Shown here piece by piece: positions 53,485 through 61,955 of a stretch of DNA of 64,000 nt. Source of the stretch: UBA12202 sp049595035 (lineage in GTDB: Bacteria; Pseudomonadota; Alphaproteobacteria; Puniceispirillales; UBA1172); assembly GCA_049595035.1 (NCBI GenBank), contig JBMYKD010000009.1:1-64000 (forward strand). Direction: 5' to 3'. The stretch's first letter is position 1; each line of letters begins with the position of its first letter. The translations under genes were made by a program, and so were the position numbers. The notes beneath the pieces are model-generated. The model was not told the DNA's origin. It worked only from the letters and a program-made list of their open reading frames with translations, and searched no databases.

Positions 53485-55227
53485 CTATTCAATAGAGGCT
53501 TTGTCGCGTTTTGACGTTGTTGCTAATACAATAGGGCTAATCACACCCTTCACCTTAACATTGACACAAGCGGTTTTACCACTGGCTATGGCTCTTTGAA
53601 CAGCTGGGATGATATCTTCCCTTTTCTCGACAAGTTCACCATAACCGCCAAGCCCTTCAAACATGCTATGGAAAGGAATATCGCGAAAATCTGTTGCATA
53701 ATGAGTGCCACTCTCAAATAACCGTTCTTGCTGCTGCGATATGCAATCCAGCCCGCCATTATTATCAATAACAACAGTGATCGGGCGATTTTCTTGAAAT
53801 GCCGCCTCAATCGACAATCCGCCGGAAAGGAAAGCCCCATCACCACTAATCAAGACAACATTTTTATCGGGATGAGTGTTCTTGGCTGATATCGCAAAAG
53901 ACACCCCAACACCAAGCAAGCTAAACGTTCCTGGATGCAGGATACCGCCTAGTTTTTTGCCCTTGTATCCAGCAAGATTAATAGCGATTTCGGACCAGAA
54001 ATGAGTATTACCGCCATCAATGACGAGCCAGTCATCATCAGCCATGGCGTCTTGCACATCAAGCGCCAGTTGCAGCGGATGAATGCGACCCCCAAACGCC
54101 GCTTGAGCCGCGTCATGCTCAACATCTGCGATCATTTTATTGACCCATTCGCCGCGCTTTTCTCGGTTTAATTCATACCATTGTCGGTCAAGGGTAAAAT
54201 CTGGATTATCGGCGTGATCAATCAGCGCTTGCAAAAATACCCCCGGATCACTCAACAGGGTATAATCGGCGGCACGATTAAACTCAATTTCTTGGTGTGA
54301 GCCATTGATACAGATCAGTTCTGTAGTATCAGGAAACAGTGGCGGATTACCAAAATTCATCTGATTATCAAGCCGCGCCCCAACCATTAGCACCAGATCA
54401 GAATCATGAAAGGCATCAGCGGAGGGATGATATTGGTGAATATCTGCCAGCCCCATATAAGCCTCACATTCCTCACCTAATAATTTCTGGTGATAGGGAA
54501 TATTGAAAACAGGGATGCCGCATTTGCGTCCAGCCTGTTCCAGCAAGGCTTCTGATTTTGACCACCATACCCCGTGTCCGCCAATCAAAACAGGTTTTCG
54601 GGCAGTATTCAGCTTGCTCAGGATATAGCTTAAGCGTTGCGGTTCAGGCCATGCCCTTGCCGGTGCTGGCGGGCTAATATCAAAAGGTCGCTCTTGGCGG
54701 CCAGCATCTTCGGCAAACGACGAAAACATAATATCAACAGGCAGGCTGAGATGTACGGCCCCTGGATAGCCATTAGTGGCAATTTTATAAGCGCGATCAA
54801 CAAACTCATTAATGCGCTCACCATCGGTAATGCTAGCGCTGTATTTGGTCAATGGCGCGGAAATGGCAACATCGTCAATTTCCTTAAAGCCGCCTGCCCC
54901 TTGCCGCTTGAGTGTGCTTGAACCTGTTACAAAAATGACAGGTGAGCGTTCTCCCCACGCTTCCATCATGGATGGCACGGCATTGGCAAAGCCTTCTGGC
55001 CCAACTAGACAGACAGCAGGTTTTCTGGTGATGCGCGTATGGCCATCAGCCAGATGCCCAGCTATTTGCTCATGCGGGCAGTTGATCACTTTCATCTGAC
55101 ATTCCATGAAACCTTCCAGCGCAGGATTACAAAATCCGCCAGATAAGGTAAAGACATGATCTATGCCTTTTTCTTGTAATGCTCTTGCCAACAAAGCCCC
55201 GCCACGAATTTTTTTTATATCATTCAT
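53485..55227 (-). CDS. Thiamine-diphosphate-dependent enzyme, acetolactate synthase/2-hydroxyacyl-CoA lyase family
   Basis: A three-domain ThDP enzyme of 580 residues. The catalytic glutamate is in NCPHEQIAGHLADGHTR (Glu53). The central domain starts near residue 190, and the cofactor motif is GDGAFLSGGLSIEAAFQENRP...VIDNN (about residues 460-490). It is not a close match to IlvB, GCL or pyruvate oxidase; the late segment GLGGYGELVEKREDIIPAVQRAI and overall layout fit benzoylformate decarboxylase-, oxalyl-CoA decarboxylase- or lyase-like members. The start at 55227 overlaps the lldD-like stop (ATGA) and has AAGGAG upstream. It probably decarboxylates or cleaves the 2-oxo acid made by that oxidase. 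Confidence 0.85.
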   Translation of the reverse strand: MNDIKKIRGGALLARALQEKGIDHVFTLSGGFCNPALEGFMECQMKVINCPHEQIAGHLADGHTRITRKPAVCLVGPEGFANAVPSMMEAWGERSPVIFVTGSSTLKRQGAGGFKEIDDVAISAPLTKYSASITDGERINEFVDRAYKIATNGYPGAVHLSLPVDIMFSSFAEDAGRQERPFDISPPAPARAWPEPQRLSYILSKLNTARKPVLIGGHGVWWSKSEALLEQAGRKCGIPVFNIPYHQKLLGEECEAYMGLADIHQYHPSADAFHDSDLVLMVGARLDNQMNFGNPPLFPDTTELICINGSHQEIEFNRAADYTLLSDPGVFLQALIDHADNPDFTLDRQWYELNREKRGEWVNKMIADVEHDAAQAAFGGRIHPLQLALDVQDAMADDDWLVIDGGNTHFWSEIAINLAGYKGKKLGGILHPGTFSLLGVGVSFAISAKNTHPDKNVVLISGDGAFLSGGLSIEAAFQENRPITVVIDNNGGLDCISQQQERLFESGTHYATDFRDIPFHSMFEGLGGYGELVEKREDIIPAVQRAIASGKTACVNVKVKGVISPIVLATTSKRDKASIE

Positions 55228-56402
55228 TCTGCAACACTCCTTTGCATATCTTGGCTCGATAGATATCCATGTGAACTCGCCAAACAATATTCATCAATAT
55301 CACTGACTTGAGTCTGGCCAATTAATCCCATAACTGCGCTGGCTTCATCGCTAATCACATCCAGAACATTAGATAGCCCTGTTGCGCCACCAGCACCAAG
55401 ACCAAACATCACCGATCGCCCCAGCATGACAAAATCAGCACCTAAGGCAATCGCCTTGATAATATGCTCACCACTGCGGATACCGCTATCAAAAATCAAC
55501 GGCATGTCATGACCAACCGCCTGCCTTATCTGGGTCAGGGAATGAATAGATACTGGCGCTGCGTTGAGCTGTCTTCCACCATGATTAGACACATATATGG
55601 CATCTGCGCCCATCGCCTTAATTCGGATCGCGTCTTCTGGGCACTGGACGCCCTTGATAATTAATTTGCCACGCCATTTATCACGCAATTTAGATAAAAA
55701 TCCCCAATCGGCGGCATCACGACTGGCTTTGCGGATGAATTTGGTGTTCTGGCTTGAGGTAGCATAATTCATCGGCTTGGGTAATCCATTGCGGATACTG
55801 TACGCAAGTGTCGCCAACGTCCAACGCGGATGTGAGGCAAAATCCCAAATCTGCGATGGCCCCCAGCGCATTGGCATAGCAAAGCCATTTCTTAGATCAC
55901 GCGCCCGCACCGAAGGGATCGGCACATCAACAGTAAAAATTAAGGTGCTGTAATTGGCGGCCTCAGCACGGCTGATCAATTCATCAACAAAATCAGCAGA
56001 TTGGTCGGCATAGAGCTGAAACCACGCATAGCCATCCGCATCCGCAATTATTTGCTCAAGCGTCGAGGAAGATGCTGTTGACACACATAAGGGTATGCGC
56101 CGCACCGAAGCTTCTTTGGCCATGAACTTATCAGCCCCCGGCCAAGCCAGGTTGGTCATCCCCATCGGCGCAAAGCCAAACGGATAATCCGCTTCCAATC
56201 CAAGGATTTGGCAAGACAGGGATCGCTTTGAAATATTCCTAAGAACCCTCGGCATCAGACGAACTTCGTTCAGAGCTTGGCTATTTTTGTCATGCAGGCT
56301 TTCATCACCAGATGCGCCGGCAATAAAATCATAAAGTATTTTTGGCAATCTGGTCTTGGCGCGCCGTTGTGCGTCATCAATGGTATATATTTGCTTGGGC
56401 AC
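55224..56402 (-). CDS. FMN-dependent alpha-hydroxy acid oxidase/dehydrogenase
   Basis: A 392-residue member of the glycolate oxidase/lactate dehydrogenase (LldD)/mandelate dehydrogenase family that oxidises an L-2-hydroxy acid to the 2-oxo acid. The N-terminus ARTRLPKILYDFIAGASGDE-like segment is typical. The active-site block YVSNHGGRQLN has the catalytic histidine (about His274), and the FMN phosphate site is FDSGIRSGEHIIKAIALGADFVMLGR. The start codon is GTG, with AGGA 9 bases upstream. It is the first gene of the leftward operon and divergent from a LysR gene that probably controls it. Confidence 0.9.
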   Translation of the reverse strand: MPKQIYTIDDAQRRAKTRLPKILYDFIAGASGDESLHDKNSQALNEVRLMPRVLRNISKRSLSCQILGLEADYPFGFAPMGMTNLAWPGADKFMAKEASVRRIPLCVSTASSSTLEQIIADADGYAWFQLYADQSADFVDELISRAEAANYSTLIFTVDVPIPSVRARDLRNGFAMPMRWGPSQIWDFASHPRWTLATLAYSIRNGLPKPMNYATSSQNTKFIRKASRDAADWGFLSKLRDKWRGKLIIKGVQCPEDAIRIKAMGADAIYVSNHGGRQLNAAPVSIHSLTQIRQAVGHDMPLIFDSGIRSGEHIIKAIALGADFVMLGRSVMFGLGAGGATGLSNVLDVISDEASAVMGLIGQTQVSDIDEYCLASSHGYLSSQDMQRSVAE

Positions 56403-56455
56403 GGAGCTATTCCTGATAATGAAATGAAAAACTTACAGATTAAAAAATCATAGAA

Positions 56456-56497
56456 CAAATATAATTATTGGATACATTGATCAAGAAAAGGTATAGT
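56456..56497 (+). promoter_or_regulatory. LysR promoter with overlapping dyad (candidate LysR operator)
   Basis: The dyad CAAATATAATTATTGG (56456-56471) overlaps a -35 box TTGGAT (56468-56473), which is followed after 18 bases by TATAGT (56492-56497). The dyad lies between the divergent lldD-like and lysR starts. An AT-rich, T-N11-A-type dyad at the -35 region is the usual place for LysR autoregulation. Confidence 0.45.
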
Positions 56498-56515
56498 TTT
56501 CGTCAAGGAGATAAT

Positions 56516-57433
56516 ATGTTTAATTTTCGCCAACTCAAAGCCTTTGATACCGTCATGCGTCTTGGCACAGTCACTGCGGCGGCAAAGGCATTGAATGTAT
56601 CTCAGCCTAGCATTACCAGATTGATACATGAGCTTGAAACTACGCTTGGATTTTCATTATTCATCCGACAAGGCAGAGGCATTATTTCAACGATTGAAGC
56701 ACGGCGGTTTCATCAAGCCGTGGAAAGTGCCTTTATTAATATTGAAAAACTGGATGAACTGGCCGCGTCTATTCGCAAAAAGACGGTTGGCAAGGTTTCG
56801 GTCGGTGTTATTCCAACCGTTTCCTTGACATTACTGCCAAAAGTGTTGGGGAAAAGCAGCAAGGCCGAGGGGCAAAACCATATTGAGGTGCATGTTCGCA
56901 ATACTCCGGCAATCGTTGATGCCATACAGTTGCAACAATTTGATCTTGGGATTGTATCACGGTCTCCGCCCTATGAAGGCGTTCATATTCTCTATCAGGC
57001 ATCGGTCAATTATGTGGCCCTGATCCCTGAACATCACGCTTTGGCAGAACCTGACAAATGCCTCGATCTGGAAAAAGCCGCAGCAACGGAGGAGTTCATC
57101 ACATTTGGGAATGTATATCCTCTGGATATGTACGGCATGGCGCCAAGACTAGCAGAACAGTTACAGAAAAACGCCCGATATAGTATCGCCAATTTGCTTG
57201 CTGCCGCCAGCTTGGTCAAGGAAACAGGTATTCCAGCCATACTAGATCCTTTTTCGGCGCAGATGATGGCGGAAAAAGGCGGCGTTGTTATCAGGCCGCT
57301 TTTGCAGAGTTTGAATTATCATATTGCAATCATTACGCGCGGATTGGATACCATGACGCGGGAGACCAGAATGTTGACAGACCTGCTTATCAATGGCTTT
57401 CAAAACGATTCTATCATCAAGTCGCATCGCTAA
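56516..57433 (+). CDS. LysR-family transcriptional regulator
   Basis: A 305-residue regulator. The N-terminal winged helix is FNFRQLKAFDTVMRLGTVTAAAKALNVSQPSITRLIHELE (residues 2-41), followed by a linker helix and an effector-binding domain (about residues 90-295). The start at 56516 is set by AAGGAG 6 bases upstream; the frame extends 16 codons further but without a site. Being divergent from the FMN oxidase operon, it most likely controls that operon and perhaps the transporter. Its effector is probably a substrate or intermediate of the pathway. Confidence 0.93.
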   Translation: MFNFRQLKAFDTVMRLGTVTAAAKALNVSQPSITRLIHELETTLGFSLFIRQGRGIISTIEARRFHQAVESAFINIEKLDELAASIRKKTVGKVSVGVIPTVSLTLLPKVLGKSSKAEGQNHIEVHVRNTPAIVDAIQLQQFDLGIVSRSPPYEGVHILYQASVNYVALIPEHHALAEPDKCLDLEKAAATEEFITFGNVYPLDMYGMAPRLAEQLQKNARYSIANLLAAASLVKETGIPAILDPFSAQMMAEKGGVVIRPLLQSLNYHIAIITRGLDTMTRETRMLTDLLINGFQNDSIIKSHR

Positions 57434-57485
57434 TTCCTGACCGATATTCAGCCGCAATACCGATCACATGCAATCAAATGCGCTG

Positions 57486-58244
57486 TCAAGTGAGGCCAGT
57501 AAAACCAATATTTGCCAAACCAATATCATGACCAGCTTTAAGAGGCTGGATATTAACCCCCTCTGCTGCTTGGCTGATAACATAGGCATTGCTTCCATCA
57601 TCGCGGGCAATGTCAACCGATTTGACAACACCATCAACAATCCAAACGGCCACCCCATCGTCAATAGCAATGCCTGAAGATAAGCTTCCATCAGCAATAT
57701 GGTGGTGATAAGCGTTTTTCCTTGGCTCTTCGTTGCTATAATGTGGGCAAGCACTGCCAGCCAGCAAACCCAGCCCTGGGCGCAATTCATAGCCATCTGA
57801 ACTATTCCCCAATAACAGATCAGAAAACCAGCAAATCGCGCCAGCGCTTACCCCTGCCATGATGACACCCTGCCGAATAGCAACCATCAATAAAGGCGTG
57901 ATGCCTGAGCGCTGCCAATGCGCCAGCATGGTGGCGGTTTCGCCGCCGCCTATATAAACGATATCAAGATTTTGGAAAAATGCGGTCGTTTCGCTTGCAT
58001 CGGCGCTTATGGGCAGATGACGGGTTTCCGCGCAATCATCAAAGCGCTTGTGAAAATTGGCAATTCTTTGAGGATTATCAGCGCTGGCATGACCGATATA
58101 GCCAATATGAGTTGACTGCGCTGCCCCGGCAAGATCAAGCAGACGGTCTTCTAACAACGGATCACCGTTCAATCTATTATAAGGCCGGCCATTATCAGCA
58201 TGGGTAAATCCGCCACCGCCAACAGCATATATCTGTATTGCCAT
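57486..58244 (-). CDS. Peptidase S51 (dipeptidase E/cyanophycinase-like) family protein
   Basis: A 252-residue protein of the S51 family. The nucleophile elbow is GVSAGAICWF (serine near residue 131), preceded by VYIGGGETATML. S51 enzymes cut aspartyl dipeptides (peptidase E) or beta-aspartyl-arginine bonds (cyanophycinase). A His/Asp-rich block, RKNAYHHHIADGSLSSGIAIDDGVAVWI, follows near residue 180, as in the family. GGGAGG lies upstream of the ATG. It is divergent from the binding-protein gene of a peptide-type transporter, which supports intracellular cleavage of an imported small peptide-like compound. Confidence 0.87.
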   Translation of the reverse strand: MAIQIYAVGGGGFTHADNGRPYNRLNGDPLLEDRLLDLAGAAQSTHIGYIGHASADNPQRIANFHKRFDDCAETRHLPISADASETTAFFQNLDIVYIGGGETATMLAHWQRSGITPLLMVAIRQGVIMAGVSAGAICWFSDLLLGNSSDGYELRPGLGLLAGSACPHYSNEEPRKNAYHHHIADGSLSSGIAIDDGVAVWIVDGVVKSVDIARDDGSNAYVISQAAEGVNIQPLKAGHDIGLANIGFTGLT

Positions 58245-58317
58245 TCGTTCTTCTCGCCTCCCGAAAGATTAGCCTGACCTGAATTCAGAAAATAAGCAAT
58301 TCGAATATAAAAAACTA

Positions 58318-58340
58318 ATTCATACAAAATACGTATGAAT
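58318..58340. promoter_or_regulatory. Palindrome in the S51 peptidase/transporter intergenic region
   Basis: A perfect 8-base inverted repeat, ATTCATAC (58318-58325) and GTATGAAT (58333-58340), with a 7-base spacer. A TATAAT box at 58362-58367 lies 21 bases to the right and has no good -35, so the dyad covers the place where an activator would sit. It is a candidate operator for the divergent peptidase and transporter genes. Confidence 0.5.
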
Positions 58341-58499
58341 ATATTTGTAAATTATATTTGTTATAATATTTCTTAAATCTCATAGTCATTAATAACAAAC
58401 GAACACACAGGATAACTTTGCCTGTCACACCCAAAAATGGAAATGGTTAAGGGACGAATTAAACCTTTACCAGTTATCAATAATGATGGAGGAAATCAG

Positions 58500-59981
58500 A
58501 TGAAAAAATCGTTTATCGCATCAGCATTAATCATAATGCTTTGTGGTGCAAATGCGATCGCGTCCCCTAGCGGAACGTTCAGACAAGCACATGAATATGG
58601 TTTTGGTGACAAATCCAATCTTGATCCCGCGTCGCGTGGCCGGGTCATGCAGATCACTGAAAAATTGATGAGCCGGCTGATCAGGCCAGATTTGAAAGGC
58701 TCGCCTAGCCCAGACCTTGCCACATCATGGAGCGCAAACGCAGAAGCAACCGAATGGACGCTCAACTTGCGCGAAGGAGTCAGATTCCATGATGGCTCCA
58801 GCTTTGATGCTGGCGATGTCATTTATACATTTGAGCGCGTTCTCGACCCTGAAAACAAGTCTCCGGCACGGTCAGCTATTAAAATGATTGAAAGCATGGA
58901 AGCCGTTGACAGCATGACGGTCAAGTTTTCCCTGTCCACCCCATTTGCCGATATGCCGCTTCAGCTGATGGATTACCGGTTGCGGATTATCCCGGAAGAT
59001 TCAGGTGACAGCATCGCAACCTCAGGCATCGGAACAGGGCCATTTAAGCTGGTTTCCTTTGATGCCGCAGGGGTCACAAAACTAGAAGCCAATATGGATT
59101 ACTGGGAAGGCGCTCCAGGTGTCGCAAATATGGAAATCATCGGTATTGGTGATGGTCAGGCACGCATGCAAGCCTTGCTTGGCGGTCAAATTGACTTTGA
59201 AAACACCGTTACCAATCAGCAAAAGCCAATGTTTGCAAGCAGCAATAAATTCAAGATGGTGGAAGTTCCAACCGGCAACTGGCGTGGATTGGTATTTCGC
59301 ACCGATGTTGAACCATTTACAGATGTCAGGGTTCGGCAAGCTGTGCGGATGGCCGCTGACCGTGAAGAATTGGTCAAATTGATAATGGGTGGTGCCGCTA
59401 CGGTAGCTTGTGACACGCCTGTTAAGCCTGATGATCAATATCGTGCCGATATCTCATGCCCGCAGGATATTGCAGGGGCAAAGAAGCTGCTTGCCGACGC
59501 TGGTTATCCTGACGGTATTGATGTTGAGGTTTATGTTGCAACGCTTGAGCCAACATGGCCAATTCTTGCCGAAGCCTATCAGCAACAGGCCGCAGAAGCA
59601 GGCATTAGAGTTACCATTAAGCAGGTTCCGTCTGATGGCTACTGGAGCGATACATGGATGCAAAAGTCGGTTTCAGCTACACGCTGGAATGAACGGCCTG
59701 CGGATTCCGCTCTGCATGAGATTTATCTCTCAACTGCAAAATGGAACGAATCCTATTATAACGATCCGGCATTTGACAGCTTGCTTGGTGAAGCAAGACG
59801 TGAGCTTGATTTCGAAAAGCGTAAGGCGATTTATGTCCAGGCACAGGAACATCTTTATGAGACTGCTGGTACGTTGATCCCTTATCATGTCTCTAAGCTT
59901 TATGTCTATAATGCGCGAGTTGATGGCATTGATGCTGTGGAAAACCACTCTATTCGCTGGAATAAGGTTACGGTCGAATAG
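58500..59981 (+). CDS. ABC transporter substrate-binding protein, family 5 (peptide/nickel type)
   Basis: A periplasmic binding protein of 493 residues. The signal peptide is MKKSFIASALIIMLCGANAIAS. The mature part has the SBP family 5 blocks LATSWSANAEATEWTLNLREGVRFHDGSSFDAGDVIYTFERVLDP and VRQAVRMAADREELVKLIMGGAA. GGAGG 8 bases upstream fixes the start at 58500; the frame extends further upstream without a site. It heads the importer operon. Family members bind di- and oligopeptides, glutathione, opines or other amide compounds, so the ligand is unknown. Confidence 0.92.
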   Translation: MKKSFIASALIIMLCGANAIASPSGTFRQAHEYGFGDKSNLDPASRGRVMQITEKLMSRLIRPDLKGSPSPDLATSWSANAEATEWTLNLREGVRFHDGSSFDAGDVIYTFERVLDPENKSPARSAIKMIESMEAVDSMTVKFSLSTPFADMPLQLMDYRLRIIPEDSGDSIATSGIGTGPFKLVSFDAAGVTKLEANMDYWEGAPGVANMEIIGIGDGQARMQALLGGQIDFENTVTNQQKPMFASSNKFKMVEVPTGNWRGLVFRTDVEPFTDVRVRQAVRMAADREELVKLIMGGAATVACDTPVKPDDQYRADISCPQDIAGAKKLLADAGYPDGIDVEVYVATLEPTWPILAEAYQQQAAEAGIRVTIKQVPSDGYWSDTWMQKSVSATRWNERPADSALHEIYLSTAKWNESYYNDPAFDSLLGEARRELDFEKRKAIYVQAQEHLYETAGTLIPYHVSKLYVYNARVDGIDAVENHSIRWNKVTVE

Positions 59982-60008
59982 ACAAATCAATTGAGAAACC
60001 TGATAATA

Positions 60009-60054
60009 GGGCCAGTGGCTACGCCTTGACTATCTTGGCAATAGAAACTGGCCC
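60009..60054 (+). terminator. Intercistronic stem-loop after the binding-protein gene
   Basis: A perfect 8-base inverted repeat, GGGCCAGT/ACTGGCCC with a 30-base loop, lies in the 133-base gap between the binding-protein and permease genes. Such hairpins often stabilise the upstream message or attenuate readthrough, so that binding protein is made in excess of the membrane parts. Confidence 0.5.
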
Positions 60055-60114
60055 CCTACATACATAATGTTGAAAACCCATAATCCTGATCACGTTCAAA
60101 CGGAAAACTAAATT

Positions 60115-61074
60115 ATGATTGTGATGCTGATGAGACGAATTTTACTGGGCTTTATTACCGTTTGCCTGGTATCCATCATTATCTTTAGTGGGATTGAGAT
60201 GCTGCCAGGTGATGCCTGCACCCAATATTTAGGTGAATATCAGGCTGATAAAGAATTGCTTGAACAATGCCGGAAAGACCTGGATTTAAACAGACCAGCG
60301 CATGAGCGGTTTCGGGAATGGGCTGGCGGCGCTATGAAAGGCGACCTTGGCATGGCTGTTGATGGTAAAACCAAAATCAGCACGATTGTTGGTGATCGTC
60401 TGAAAAACTCACTGCTACTTGCTTTTTGTGCCATGCTTATTGGAATCCCTTTAGCGCTGATATTGGGCATCATCACCGGTCTCTGGCGTGATCGGATGCC
60501 TGATCTAGTCATATCGACATTGGCTATTTTTGCCATGACTATTCCTGAATTTGTGTCGGCAACTTTACTAATTCTGGTGTTCAGCATCTGGCTCGGCTGG
60601 TTGCCTGGAATTGTGCTAACATCGGCGAGCGCGCCTATATCTGAATTTTTTCCAGAGATTTTGTTGCCTGTGATCGTGCTGTCACTGGTGATGTGCGCCC
60701 ATATCATGCGTATGGTGCGCTCATCGGTGATTGATGTCATGTCTAGTGATTACGTTCAAATGGCGACGCTTAAAGGTGTGCCATATTGGCAGATGGTGTT
60801 TCGTCATGCCTTACCAAATGCGCTATTGCCAGCGATAAATGTTGTGGCGCTTACGATTGCTTGGCTGCTTGGCGGCGTTGTCGTGATTGAGGTAGTGTTC
60901 AATTATCCGGGATTAGGGCGACTCATGATTGATGCCATTTCTGATCGAGATTTGCCGGTTGTGCAGTCCATTGCTTTGATTGTGGCAAGTATTTATGTCT
61001 GCGTTAACTTAGCAGCAGATTTATTAACAATGTTGGCGAACCCGAAATTGCGAACTGTTTATACGAGGAAATAA
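60115..61074 (+). CDS. Peptide-type ABC transporter permease, DppB-like
   Basis: An inner-membrane permease of 319 residues with six helices, starting RRILLGFITVCLVSIIIFSGIEMLPGDACTQYLG, a DppB/OppB-type N-terminus. The EAA loop reads SSDYVQMATLKGVPYWQMVFRHALPNALLPAINV. The next gene starts on its last base (TAATG). A second in-frame ATG at 60124 may be the real start. It works with the following permease and fused ATPase. Confidence 0.95.
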   Translation: MIVMLMRRILLGFITVCLVSIIIFSGIEMLPGDACTQYLGEYQADKELLEQCRKDLDLNRPAHERFREWAGGAMKGDLGMAVDGKTKISTIVGDRLKNSLLLAFCAMLIGIPLALILGIITGLWRDRMPDLVISTLAIFAMTIPEFVSATLLILVFSIWLGWLPGIVLTSASAPISEFFPEILLPVIVLSLVMCAHIMRMVRSSVIDVMSSDYVQMATLKGVPYWQMVFRHALPNALLPAINVVALTIAWLLGGVVVIEVVFNYPGLGRLMIDAISDRDLPVVQSIALIVASIYVCVNLAADLLTMLANPKLRTVYTRK

Positions 61075-61955
61075 TGGCTCAAGCCATCACACATCATTTT
61101 GAAAAAAGCAGGGCGCTAACTGTCCTTAAAGACCTTGTGTCGCGTCCGTCTGGGGCGATTGGGCTTTCACTGGTTATGTTTCATCTCGTGCTGGCGATCA
61201 TCAGCCCTTATATCACCCCCTTTGATTATAAATTGCAAAACTCTTCCCTGATGTTATCTGCTCCTGATGCGGTGCATTGGCTGGGTGCTGATCATCTTGG
61301 CCGAGATGTGTTCTCACGAACATTGATGGGCGGCCGCGAAGCTCTCCTAGTCACAGGGATAGCTACTCCTCTAGCGGTGATATGGGGGGGCTTTATTGGC
61401 ATATTATTCGGCCTTGTCGGTGGCCGTCTTGACGAGGTGCTTATGCGCGTGGTTGACGCCTTTCTCTCCCTGCCATGGATTTTGAAAATGTTGGTCATCA
61501 TTGTCACCTTTGGTTCAGGAACGACAGTGCTGATCCCAACACTAGCATTTTTCTATGGAGTGCCTGTCATCAGGATTGCCCGCGCCGCCACTCATGATGT
61601 GATCGCGCGTGATTTTGTCTGGTCAGCCAAGGCCAGAGGACATAGCCGGATTAGTATCATCTGGCGTGAGTTACTGCCGAATGTTCTGGATGCCTTAATG
61701 GTTGAGGGTGCTATGCGCTGGTCGTGGATGTTGCTGGCGTTTTCTTCGTTATCTTTTCTTGGCTTTGGGGTATCGCCGCCAACGCCCGATTGGGGATTAA
61801 TGATTTCAGATGCGCGCGGCTTCATGTCATTCGCACCATGGGGGGTCATTGGCCCCGTTATTGCGTTGTCCTCGTTGATCATAGGGATCAATCTGACTGC
61901 AGATGCCTTGGCTAAGGCGTTAGGGATTGATCGCGCCCAGAAAGCGCCAGTATAA
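61074..61955 (+). CDS. Peptide-type ABC transporter permease, DppC-like
   Basis: The second permease, 293 residues with six helices. It contains the DppC/OppC signature LGADHLGRDVFSRTLMGGREALLV (about residues 65-90) and EAA loop ARDFVWSAKARGHSRISIIWRELLPNVL. The DppC N-terminus differs from DppB by the extra loop seen here (FDYKLQNSSLMLSAPD). The stop is directly followed by the ATG of the fused ATPase gene. Confidence 0.95.
   Translation: MAQAITHHFEKSRALTVLKDLVSRPSGAIGLSLVMFHLVLAIISPYITPFDYKLQNSSLMLSAPDAVHWLGADHLGRDVFSRTLMGGREALLVTGIATPLAVIWGGFIGILFGLVGGRLDEVLMRVVDAFLSLPWILKMLVIIVTFGSGTTVLIPTLAFFYGVPVIRIARAATHDVIARDFVWSAKARGHSRISIIWRELLPNVLDALMVEGAMRWSWMLLAFSSLSFLGFGVSPPTPDWGLMISDARGFMSFAPWGVIGPVIALSSLIIGINLTADALAKALGIDRAQKAPV

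Noticed and set aside
59410..59877. A 155-codon plus-strand frame inside the transporter binding-protein gene.
   Set aside because: It lies wholly in another frame of a clear family 5 binding protein and reads as arginine-rich shadow sequence with no domain.
60240..60740. A 166-codon minus-strand frame inside the DppB-like gene.
   Set aside because: It is antisense to an unmistakable permease gene and has no ribosome-binding site or motif.
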